Shown here: piece after piece, positions 20,803 to 31,385 of the stretch
How positions within the stretch are numbered: the stretch's first letter is position 1
Layout: the number at the start of each line of letters is the position of its first letter
Assembly: GCA_028673005.1 (NCBI GenBank)
Contig: CM054113.1
Coordinates: 71,992,500-72,056,499, forward strand
Direction: 5' to 3'
DNA: 64,000 bases
DNA from: Tanypteryx hageni
Lineage: Eukaryota > Arthropoda > Insecta > Odonata > Petaluridae
Made by a program: the position numbers and the translations under genes
The notes under the pieces: model-generated
What the model saw: only the letters and a program-made list of their open reading frames with translations
Databases searched by the model: none
What the model was told of the DNA's origin: nothing

Positions 20803-23220
20803 TCTAAAATTATTCTTCTAATATTATGCATTGTATAAAAGGGTTAGTTGGAACCTCTAATTAGTTGGATATCGGGTTGTGGACGTAAAATGGCATGTTT
20901 TTAAAAAGCGACAAGAATTACTAGATTTATTTTAAAGTGGTGTTTAAAGCGTATTCAGTTAATTATATATTATTAGCTAACAATGAGACATGTACTTCTT
21001 GTCATAAAATAACAACATACAAAAATGTTCTTTCGATCGTTAACATGTACCTACTAATAACGAAGCGAGACGTAAGAAAAATTACTTGAATATTTCATCT
21101 TAAGAGTCTTAGTTAAACACTATCCGTGAGTCACGGAAGAAAATCAAGTTGCTGCTAAAGACGACTCGCGGTATTTACTATTTCGGAATTTTTAAAGAGA
21201 CCAAAACATCTCTTAGCGCACCTTAGCGTCAGAGCACGGCACTTTAAGGTTGATAGATGGTGCGGCGAAGCGATTGAGATGTCCGACAGGACGAAATACC
21301 CCAAAATTCTCTTTCCCTTCCCCCTTCATACTCCTCGCACGATTATTACTCAAAAAAAAGAATGGGTTATTTGTGAGTCGTGAACGACTCTTTGCATCCC
21401 GCAACCTTATACACACTCCATCTTCAAGGACGCTTTTGCATGCCTCTTTGTCTTTCTTTCCAAACCCATCCCTTCAAGCCCCGCGCCTACTCCGTTTCGT
21501 TTGCATCTCTCTTACATCCTCCTCCTTTCTCCCCACTCATTCCCCCACCTCTTAACCCCATCTTCATACGCTCCCTACACCCACGCCTTGCCAAGTTTCC
21601 TCTTGTCTCTCTCCCCCCCCCCTTCAGCCTCCCTCCCTCTCGGCTCATCTCCCTCGGTTCGTGCCGTCGTGAATGTTTATACTTGCGGGGGAGTAAAAAG
21701 GGACGGACGGGAGAAGAGAGAGAGAGAGGGAAGGAGTTAGTGGGAAGGGATGGGGAAATGGGAACGGCATCGCTAGAGAAGTGTGTGGCGCGTCACGGAG
21801 AGAAACGGGGAGAGGACGCGTTAAAGGAAAAATGCCTGATGGAGGAATAATTGAGTTGGACAAACAGCTAGGGGAGTTGGAGTGAAAAGGGTTAAAATAA
21901 GATATCGCGGCCGCGTTTTAAAAATAGGAAGAATTGAAGAAGGGATTTCGTATAGAGAGGTTTTGTGGATAAATGCCGCAAATTTTTCAATATATTGAAT
22001 GATTGTTTTTCTCCGATAGCCATTAAGCGTTTTTCGGCCATTATCCGTTCTTTCCTAAAATTTGCCTCGGCGAATCGCCGCTGTCGGCTAAATGAACTTC
22101 TAGTTTTCTCAACATTTTTATAAATATTAGGAAAACACTCTTTTTCGATTCGATCCTCGCGCGTAAGAAGAGTTCGGAAATTCTTCCTTGAATTAGATGA
22201 AGCATAAAATGATCGTGTTTTATGACTTAATGAATCGTGGTTATTAGTATATGAATTAGCTTATGTGGGAGATGTATATAAAAGTATCCTACATTTAGCA
22301 GATATCCAATGAGGTGATTCATATTATAGGAAAAGAAAAAAAATAAATATAAAATTTATTTATTTTCAAAAACAACACAGAGGCTCCATTACATTGAAAC
22401 ATATAACTGTAAAAAATAATATAACAAATTGTAACAAATAAAAGGCAGAAATAGAAATAAATGTGACCGATGGATGAGGGTAGATGAAGTTTAAGAAAAC
22501 AGAAAGAAAAAAAAACAACAGAGGAGGCCGAAATGAGAAAGGCTGAGCTAGAGATAAGGAAATGGGAAAAGAGGAAGACGGATGGATGACTCAAAGAAAC
22601 AGAAACAGTAGAGCACGCGGAGAAGGTTGAAAACAGGAGAGATAAAGAACGAGATAAAAAGGAGAGACGGCAATCGAGGGAGTGAGATCAACAAGACGAT
22701 ATCCGCGTAATTGGAACATAGTAGAGGGAAGTAAAGGAGAAAGATCAAAAGAAAGATGGAACACGGGAGGGAATGGAAAATTAAGAATTAGTCCTCAAGG
22801 AAAAATAACACAGAACGAATTAAGGAAACATAAGGAGAGGAAAGAAGGGTGACAGCAACTAGCGTATATTTGGAGAAATACTTAGGAAGAAGAAGTAAAA
22901 TAACATAATAGTGTCTGTTAGAATACAAATCATTATCTGGTATTTTTATAAATATCCTAAAAATAGAGTAATTTCCAGTCACATAATGACAACTTAATGC
23001 GTGTTTCTTGGAGAATCGGCCACTTGGGCTATTATAGAATGAGAAATGAAGATAATAGAGAACAGAATTCGACATTAATTTTATTTCAATAAAGTACTTA
23101 ATCACCGAAAACTATTTCAAAGTGTACAATAATGCTTAATTACGTGTAAAGTATTCTGTAGAAGTGTTATTAAGAATAAAAGTGTGATGGTGAATTTTGT
23201 ATGCAGATAGGCATATGCTG
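20803..23220. other. No gene; pyrimidine-rich then purine-rich low-complexity islands
   Basis: 21290-21650 is pyrimidine-rich (CTCCCTCCCTCTC-like) and 21690-21830 purine-rich, a flip of strand asymmetry. 22320-22800 is purine-rich, giving hydrophobic-looking frames on the minus strand that are artefacts of T-rich codons. The remainder is AT-rich and unremarkable. Confidence 0.5.
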
Positions 23221-23227
23221 GACGCGA

Positions 23228-23376
23228 AGATTTCTGAAAAAGCTGGATAAAAATTCTGCCCTGGCCGGGAATCGAATTCCACTTTTAACCAGTTAAGCCG
23301 TTTGAATATCCGCCTGGCAAATGGAAGCATCGATTCCCGGTCAAGGCAGAATTTTTTCTAGCTTTTTCAGAAATCT
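23228..23376. repeat. 149-bp foldback with tRNA-like B-box sequence
   Basis: Left arm 23228-23280 (AGATTTCTGAAAAAGCTGGA, TAAAAATTCTGCCC, TGGCCGGGAATCGAATTCC) pairs with right arm 23324-23376 with few mismatches around a loop of about 43 bases. On the minus strand AATTCGATTCCCGGCC resembles a polymerase III B box, and CGGCTTAACTGG an A box. The two are too close for a tRNA, so it may be a rearranged tRNA-derived SINE. Confidence 0.6.
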
Positions 23377-24335
23377 TTAAATCAAGTATGAGCAATTTAA
23401 GAATTCCTATTCGTCGATGGCTATGGTAGAGTTGGCAGGCTTTAATGGAGAAATAATGTGCAAAATACCGAAAGGTAATTAATTAATTAAAATTTTTAAT
23501 TGTCTCCCAAAAAATGTCGTCAGTTTGTTAATCGTTATCCTACGCAGTGACCGTGGACGCATGAAGAGAGCGAGTTACGTGCCCTGCATAGAGGTCAATG
23601 GTGAAGAGTCAAACATTTTACATTTTTCTTAAACATTTCAGAATTATTTTATTTATTTGATGTTTTTCTTTAAAAATCTTCTAATTTATTTGACTCGGAA
23701 AATTAATTGCTTCTATTTTTTCAGAAATTGACTCCGTATAATTGGATACCGGTGATTAAAATTTCAGTACCGGTAATTTAAGGAATTATTTTTTTCGACA
23801 TGTTGCCTGGTTTATGTGCTCGCTTAAAAGGACCCTCAAAATTTGTTTGTTTATATAATAACGCTAGTTCATCTATTTGCCTGTTGCATCATCATTGTTT
23901 GGAAGCGGTCTAGTTTTTTTTATTTAAAGGGAGCGTTAACATTTTTATAGAATCGGTCCATTTGTTTATAAAGTCCTTATCATTAGAGTCAATTTCGAGT
24001 TATTTTTTGTCCCTCAAAAATTTGAGGCAAATGAAATACTAATCCAAAGCTAATTTTCCTCTGGAGTCACAGGTCGAGGTTGAATTTTCTCTTCCCTGTA
24101 GTTAACATTGAGATCGTATTTGATATTGACTGTTATTCAAGGTCATCAGGACATTCCGCTAAACATGAGATAGTTTGCTGAATTTTCCTGAAAAATATGT
24201 TATACCACAGACAAGACATATGGGTCAAAAATCATGCTGAATTTTCATTCAGAACGTTTAGTATTAAGAAATAGTCCACTTGGGATATTTTTAATCTGCG
24301 AAATATTTCTCCTCCTCTGCCGTTATTTAATTAAA
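23377..24335. other. No gene seen
   Basis: AT-rich spacer; nothing recognised. Confidence 0.5.
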
Positions 24336-24339
24336 TTTC

Positions 24340-25660
24340 CTTGTTTTCTTCAAAACTTGGCTTGAAACCATCCTCAATTCTTCATTCTCTTCATATTCCC
24401 CTTAACTTTCTGCTCCCCAAATACATTCTGTTCATATATATATCCTTTTTTATCTACGAGAACCGCCTATTAATTCTAACAATCTTTTTCATCAATCTCT
24501 CCGAATTTCGATTTAAATTTCTCTTCTTTGCCTCATCCGCGATTTCTGTATCTTCTACGTCAAGAAAATTATTTCTTAAGTTTTAAAACTGTTTCTTCCT
24601 CTTTTTTCCTCTCTCATCCCCCGCCTTTTCTCTTCTCTATCCCCTCATTTTTGTTTATCCTTTCTTTCTTTCCTACCTTATACTCTATCCTCTTCTTTCT
24701 ATTCTCGTCTTTTTTATTCTCTCCACTACTTTTTCTGCTGATGTTCTCTCTTTCTCTATCTTCTTTCGCTCTTTTCTCTTACCCATTTCTTTCATTTTTC
24801 TCTCCCTCTTTTTGACAGATTTTCCTATTTCCCTCCATTTTCCCCCCTTTTTTATCCTTTCTCCTTCAGTCTAGTTCTCCCACTCTTTCTCCTTTTTCTT
24901 CATCATTCCCTCGCATTCCGTATCTCATTCTTTGCCCCCCTCTCTTCCCGCCCTCTTTCTCTTCCCCTCCCTCCTCTTTTTCCACGCAATCTATTTGTCA
25001 TTCTACTTCCATCCCTCTCCTCCTTCCCCGTCTCACTTCCTCTCTCTTTCCTCCTTTTTTCACATCCTCGAAGCCTTTTTTTAAACCATTCACACTCTCT
25101 CATTTTACTCCCTCCCAAAATCCTGAGCCCAAGCCTCTCTTCGCCTTCTAAATATAATTCCAAATCCTTGACTCTCTTTCTACACTTGCCTCCTCTTCTC
25201 CCCCCCCCCATTCCTCCATCCCAATCCACCCGCACCCTATCTTTGTACTCCCATCCGTCCTTCTCTCTCACACTCGATTCACCCTCCCTCCCTCCCAACC
25301 AGCTAATCACCGATCTTCCTCTTCTCCTCCGCTTCCCTCCCTTCTCAAATCCTTTCTCCCCTTTTGCGAAGGCGTCACTGCCCCATGGAACCACTTCTAC
25401 CAGCAGCTATAGCGACTGATGCTCTGCCAAGTAGCCATCCTTCCTTTAGAAACGTCCTCTTCTCCCCTTCCGCCTCTCATGGACGAATTCTGACACCACC
25501 CACGTATCTTCGCGTCTCCGCAGCAGTTCTTCGCTACAATAATAAAGTTCCACCCCTCCTTCCGTCCTATCTCTCATTCCCTCTGTATCTGTTTCCTCGT
25601 CGCTTCATCACTTCCAGCCTCTCGCACGCTACACCGCCCCCTTCCTCCCCTTAGCGCGGA
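24340..25660 (+). repeat. 1.3-kb polypyrimidine tract
   Basis: The plus strand is overwhelmingly C and T over about 1.3 kb, with TTCTCTTT-type runs on the left becoming CCTCCCTCC-type on the right, and a poly-C run at 25201. It is not a simple repeat: the period varies. The 163-codon minus-strand frame rich in Arg, Lys, Gly and Glu is what a purine strand encodes by default, so I do not call it a gene. Confidence 0.75.
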
Positions 25661-26682
25661 CTCCACGTTTAAACCGATGATGCCGCGGCTGTGTCGACGA
25701 TAGCCGAAGGCCGAGGTGTAGTTCAGTCGCTAAAGAGGCTATTCTTTATCGTAATCGCTCGATTTTTTTACGCGCGCTCTATTTCCGCTCCGTTTCATTT
25801 TTAACGGCAGTTAAAAAATAAAGGTTGCAAAGGGACGAAAAAATACTGGTGCATTATTTTCTTCCTGGCTTTGCCTTTAGGAATAAGGCCTCCTGAGACA
25901 TAACGGCTCTTGATGGATTGGGCAGAAATGTTGTAATTACGTAGCTCAACCTGATACATAATTTATTATTTCCTGTCCGTATTGTTAAATCGTAAAATAT
26001 GAAAAAAAAAACACAAATCAAATTTTCAAGTGTCTCATTCTTGGCGGAAATATATACATTTAAAATTTCATTTTGAGTCACATATATTATCTGAATGAAA
26101 TTGATTTGATTATTAAAATTATTTTTTCATAGTATTATAAGCACGAATTAAGGTGTCTTAGTTGCTAAAAGTGAAAAGTAGAAAATTTCATATCGTTTGA
26201 CGTTATAGTAGATTATGTTGCAACCCTTGTCTGAAACGCAGAAAATATATAGTACTGTTGGAATTATCGATTCAGAATAATTACCTGACTAACAAGTCGG
26301 AGGTTAAGCATGATCCCTGTTATACATAATCACATTAAATGCAAAATGTGTATCAGTCAAAATTCTGTAGAAAAGTGGATTTTAATTACATTGGAGTGGA
26401 TTTTATCATCACGACCGACAAGATATTACCGACTGTTATTACAAAAACAAAATTTATATAATGCTATGGATCAGTAAGTTATCTATGTTGTAGACTTTCC
26501 AAACAGATTTTAGATATTCAACTGACGACTGCTATGTTGCATTAGGGTTGTGCATGTTTCAGTCAAACGTTTTATAGCTTTGAAATTCAACTGCGTTGCT
26601 TATTAGAATTAAATAGAAACAAGTAGAGTGTTATCCATGGACGTAGGTAAAATAAGCGACTTTTTTTATGGTTATACCCAGG
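25661..26682. other. No gene seen
   Basis: 25661-25800 is CpG-containing and less AT-rich; the rest is AT-rich. No motifs recognised. Confidence 0.45.
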
Positions 26683-27037
26683 CCTGACGAGAGGGGGAGA
26701 GCAGTGGGAGTCTCTGCCTCGGGGCCCGAGCAGTGGCGTAAATATGGGTACGCAAGTTACGCGACCGCGTAAGGGCCCAAGACCAAGGAGGCCCTCACCC
26801 TTGCATCCATTGTTTATAATAATTTATAAATTTAATTATTCATAATAAATATAAATACTTAGTTTATCAAAATTCTATATTTACGTTATTTCTATTAATA
26901 TCCATTACACTCAGAACACACTAACAAATATTCAATTATTAAGTGGGGCCCTGAGAGATTTTTTGCTAGGAGCCCAAAAGCTATAGTTACGCCACTGGGC
27001 CCGAGGACCTTCATGGGACCCAGACCTGAGGTTAGGG
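26683..27037. mobile_element. Outer hAT-like MITE carrying a nested MITE
   Basis: Outer ends CAGGCCTGACGAGAGG and the complement of CAGGTCTGGGTCCC, with GGGGCCCGAG just inside. Similar CAGG(C/T)CTG ends occur in hAT MITEs. I could not confirm a target duplication for the outer element; its centre is replaced by the insertion at 26731-26997. Confidence 0.45.
26731..26997. mobile_element. 267-bp nested hAT MITE with perfect target duplication
   Basis: Ends CAGTGGCGTAA and TTACGCCACTG are perfect 11-base inverted repeats. Flanks GGCCCGAG (26723-26730) and GGCCCGAG (26998-27005) are identical. CAGTGGCGTAACTA is a well known type of hAT MITE end. No coding capacity. Confidence 0.92.
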
Positions 27038-27325
27038 TACTACTATCCTAAAGTTGCTTTATTAGTTATCTATAAATAATTATTATGCATTTGAACAAAA
27101 AAATATTACGTAATAATTATAAATAAAATATGTGAAGAGCAAATATGCAAGACAAGTTAAATCCTCTTAAGTAAACTTTTGGGAAAATAGAAAAAACCGC
27201 TGACGGAAAAAGTTACTAGGTTACACATACAATATTGTTTTAATGAATACATATTAACTGTGTAGATTTTTATGAAAAATTTCAAGCTTCAATTTTCAAC
27301 CTAACCCGTATTATTGTAAATTAAA

Positions 27326-28225
27326 TTTAGGATATAACTTATTTTGCATTAAATCTTGGATATTACTTGTTTGAAGTGATTTAATATAACATATATTATA
27401 TATATACTTATATATAATATTTTCAAATAGTTTTTCGCGAAAGCTTATTACGTTACTTTTTTTAATTGAAGAACACTGGTACACTGACTTCTTGTTTACA
27501 ATACCATGATTGCAGGAAATGTTTTTCAATAGGAATCACTGTATCGAGTTTTCTTTCTTTTCTCTCGATGTTTTTTCTTCTTGCACTTTCTTGTACCTAT
27601 GTTAGCTTCACTCACAGTCACAAAAGTTTCACTAGAACAGTACCACGTGTGAATCCACCTTTATTGACCTAACAAGTAACGTTGATACTGATAACTGATG
27701 AAAATTAACAACACGTGATAGAAACACGCATGCACGTACCAAGAAATTTACTTCGAGGAAGGGGGAGAATCTAGGGCCGAAAACCAATTTCCAGCAATTG
27801 ATTAAATAAAAGTCATATTCAGATAATATAAGCTTTTATGACGTTTTTAGTTCTCAACTCAACGCAGTAAGTGGCAGCGTAGCAAGAGGCAAGGTAGCAA
27901 GTTTGTAGCGTGGTTAACGCAGATATCGCAAATGTCCGTACACTGGGGTGCGGACCCCCCTGAGCCCCTCCTGGGTACGTCCTTGGGAGCACGCATACGC
28001 AGTGGGTCATAGCGCATAACCCCACCACTCGTAGATGCAGTTTGCATCAAACACGAATTTGGATATAACTTGTTTTGAAAAAATTGTATTTTCGATGGCT
28101 TGTCCAGCCTGGGATATGACTTATTTTGAACCAAACACCGCAGCACTTTACAGAGGCCTACATCAATAATCGATTGCCATGTTTAGTTCAAATTGCGTTA
28201 AAAATGGATTTAACTTGTTTTGCAT
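27326..28225. repeat. Scattered copies of a GGATATAACTTGTTTTG motif
   Basis: The motif or close variants occur at about 27331, 27357, 28061, 28114 and 28204, all on the plus strand. The ~700 bases between the two groups are AT-rich, with a short GC-richer stretch at 27940-28030. This may mark the two ends of an unrecognised element. Confidence 0.5.
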
Positions 28226-28683
28226 ATTCGCTCTTCATGTATAGTGTTTATGTATGTATTTACATTGCTGCTCGAAATGGAATGGCATCCCGCTGAAACC
28301 TCATACCGAATATGTGAAAGGTAAATATAATTTTTTACTTCATTTATTTTGCTGACAAGGTCGTCGCTACGCCGCGGAAGCTATGATATCCAAAAGCGTA
28401 AAATTTAATCTCCACAGCTGACCAGCTGGGAATGTATTAGGTAATACATGAAATCACGCTCTGGTTTTGTTAAAGCCTGATGCACAGTGCAACATTTTTG
28501 GTATAAAATACTGAAATTAGATGCAATAAGAAAACGTTGCTCCATTCATTACATTTCGATATTTTGACACATTTAAATTAACAACATGTCCATAATACCA
28601 TAATTTTTTCCTACCTGCGGCATGTATGCTATGCCTAGATTTATTTATAATGAGATTAATGCTGTTTCGGAAACTTTTTGTTA

Positions 28684-28719
<36 letters not shown>

Positions 28720-29855
28720 TACATACATGTGTGTGTGCTTAACAGCCTAAATACCAGAATCCACAATAAAACTGAGTGACGTCAATCAATATGGATTTAA
28801 TTTTAATTTTGAAAGAAAAATATTCACTATTGTGGTCAAAGAATGTAAGGTTTACGTCAGTCGCCAAGACCTACATATGGAGAGCATTAAGTTCGTACAG
28901 TGAGGCACGGCAAGTTGTTTGTCCAGTGGCCCGTATTGGCTCTCGGCGCCCCTGATTATACTGACACATTTTGTCACTGGAGCCTCGTTTGATATCATTG
29001 TGGAAATGTTCGATCGAAATTTCAGTTTTTTTTTTCTTTGATACCTTCGGAGAAATTAAAAAAATAAATGGGCCTCTACCCGAGCCTGTATATTTTTCAA
29101 AGTTCAAATCTAAAGACAAAGGAAATTGAAGCAGTACGGAAATCAGCACTCTAGGTTTCAGCTCTCACTCGTTTTCAGTTTCATCACAATTTCAATTTAA
29201 GCAAGTGCACAGACACATGGACAGACAGGCGGCAATAAGCGCACTAAAAACGCGCTAAAAAGTGGAAAGTAGAGAAATGCAGCATAATTATTTTCTTCGA
29301 AGTAAGTAATTCGAAAGATGAATTTTCTCATGCGAAAATATATCCTGGAAAATGAATGCATTTGAACAACGCAAGGATAAATTAGTAGTCGAATTCCGAG
29401 AATCAGAATTCCGAGCATTATGCGATTCGACAATAGAATACATAAGAGCAAACAATACCCTGCAAACGATGAAAAATATTCGGGATTCCAAAACGGCAAA
29501 TGGCTATCTATAGACCAACAGCGATCGTCCTATGAGTCCCTGAAGTAATCGAATTAGTCTCCAGGAAGATTAAGTAACCAAAGAGGAGAGACGGGTTGGA
29601 GATTGGGAAAATTCATCGTGCCAGCTCGGAAGAGAGCAAGGGCAACAACCGGGAAAATTGGAAATATTTCGACGAAGTTATCTCTCGTCGGGACATCGAG
29701 GAAAACCGATGATGAATATCCGCGGATGATGGAATCCGACGCAAGTCATTCTAAAAGTCCTTAAAGCTCGCTTGCATATGCGCATTTGTATTCTCGGGCT
29801 CTTTCCGAACATAACGAGGAGATTACTTCGCCTTATAAATACTTGCCGATGACGG
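28226..29855. other. No gene recognised; one AT microsatellite
   Basis: 28688-28714 is (AT)n. At 28925-28953 CAGTGGCCCG and GGCGCCCCTG look like pieces of hAT MITE ends but do not form a pair I can confirm. 29530-29840 is a less AT-rich, single-copy-looking stretch with TTGCATATGCGCATTTG at 29772. No coding motif. Confidence 0.4.
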
Positions 29856-30250
29856 CGTGTTAAAAGAAAATAGCGATGGGAATGGTCTCCCGCGAAAAGA
29901 GAACGGGAATGGGTGGGCAAAGTGGTGGGGAGGAGAATGGAGAGGGAGTGGGCAGCGAGGCAAGCGGAACGGTTGGCTTGAGGAGAGAAAAAGTTGGAAA
30001 TTGGCGGAGGAGGAGGTTGAGAGAGAGAGAGATGGGGTCAGGATCATCGATCACGTTGTCTCTTTAAACGCGGCGTTAACACCAACCGTTAGCTATCTCC
30101 GCACCTCCTACCCTCCCCCCTTCCCTGCCCCCCTCCCCCTTCCCCGCCAACCATGCCGCCTCCTCCCACTTCGAAAACAACTCCCATTCCTTCCTTCCTT
30201 CCTCGCACCGTCGAAGTCTTTTAAGACCCTCCACACCTTAACTAGGTGGT
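29856..30250. repeat. Purine-rich then pyrimidine-rich island
   Basis: 29870-30045 is purine-rich on the plus strand (GGGAGGAGAATGGAGAGG-like) and 30090-30230 pyrimidine-rich (CCCTCCCCCCTTCCC-like), with a CGCGGCG segment at the switch. The long frames on both strands are compositional. Confidence 0.6.
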
Positions 30251-31246
30251 AAAAAGAAGCTTCTACAATCTTCCGGGGGACCTAGAAATTATCCCACAAT
30301 ATCCGTAAGTTTGAAAATACGCTTCCGTTTTGAGAAAATGGATACTCTTAGCGCTGAAATTGTCTATGCGTACTCGGCTTCGTTTTTTTCTCGAGTTCGT
30401 TCGTTTTCAGGTCATTTTATATGATTTATTTCGAGTGTCAAGCTAATTGTATCGGAATGTCTTTAGTGTTGGGAGGTTGGAAACTCTAAATTAGAAAGCT
30501 TCACGCTCATTTATTTATATATAAATAAAATGTGAATGGTTAGAATGATTTTTAAAAACGATAAGATGTTTAATAGATTGTAAAACATTCATATATCACT
30601 TTATCGTGTTTTATCTAAGCGATTATGTCAACAGTAATACTAATATACGAGCCAAAACTTAAGATCACACCTGAATCCTCAGAATATCTAAATCCTCCAC
30701 TGCACGATTATCCCATATCTTTGTGTTTTCGTCAATAGTACGTCCACTCACTTTAATCTGCGTATATGACCACAGCGTCTCATTTATTTAAGGGAACCAA
30801 TTACATTTTCTTATTTTATTTCATGTTTCAAAAAACAAATGTGCGATAAAAATAAGGTCTAAAAAACTAAAAACTGGTTATATTGTTTCTTGTAAAGAAG
30901 TGCCGAATTATTTAAATTCTATATATACAAAAGGAAAGGCTGAATATCCAATTCTCTCTTAGTTAAAAAAATACTTTCTGGAAGAAGATAGAAAACATGA
31001 AGTCAAGTTTGAACTTTAAAGTAAAGGAGGCATAGAAATAGTGAAAAAATACTTCGCTTGGACACACTATGATACAAGGCTTTGGGCATCTATGCTGCCA
31101 CTATAATTATGTATGCGAATTTAACTATTGATTAGTGATTAATAGTGGTCTGCCAAGTGGCTTCTCTCAAATCGTGCTGTGCAAAATGTGACGAAGCAGT
31201 ATTCCTGTCATAACAGTTGTGTTCAAGCTCAGGATAACAAACATTC
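30251..31246. other. No gene seen
   Basis: AT-rich spacer; nothing recognised. Confidence 0.5.
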
Positions 31247-31254
31247 CTCTAAAG

Positions 31255-31377
31255 CAGGGTTTCCCAAACTGTAATCCGCGGAACCCTTGGGTTCCGCGAA
31301 AGCTTCACGAGGTTCCATGAAATAATAATAATAAGAGTCCTAGGGTTCCGTGATTTCAGATAGGTTGGGAAACCCCG
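31255..31377. mobile_element. 123-bp hAT MITE with target duplication
   Basis: Ends CAGGGTTTCCCAAACT and the complement of CGGGGTTTCCCAACCT. Flanks CTCTAAAG (31247-31254) and GTCTAAAG (31378-31385) match in seven of eight bases. The interior is palindromic in wording (GGAACCCTTGGGTTCCGCG). The terminus is the common 'CAGGGGTTCCCAAACT' hAT type. Confidence 0.88.
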
Positions 31378-31385
31378 GTCTAAAG

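Noticed and set aside
22319..23105. Hydrophobic minus-strand frames that look like small membrane proteins
   Set aside because: T-rich codons from an A/G-rich plus strand give Phe/Leu/Ser by default; no other support.
24903..25394. 163-codon minus-strand frame rich in Arg, Lys, Glu and Gly
   Set aside because: It is the default translation of a purine-rich strand in the polypyrimidine tract; no domain and extreme composition.
25690..25750. tRNA-like GGTGTAGTTCAGTCGCTAAA
   Set aside because: D-arm-like string only; no B box or acceptor stem follows.
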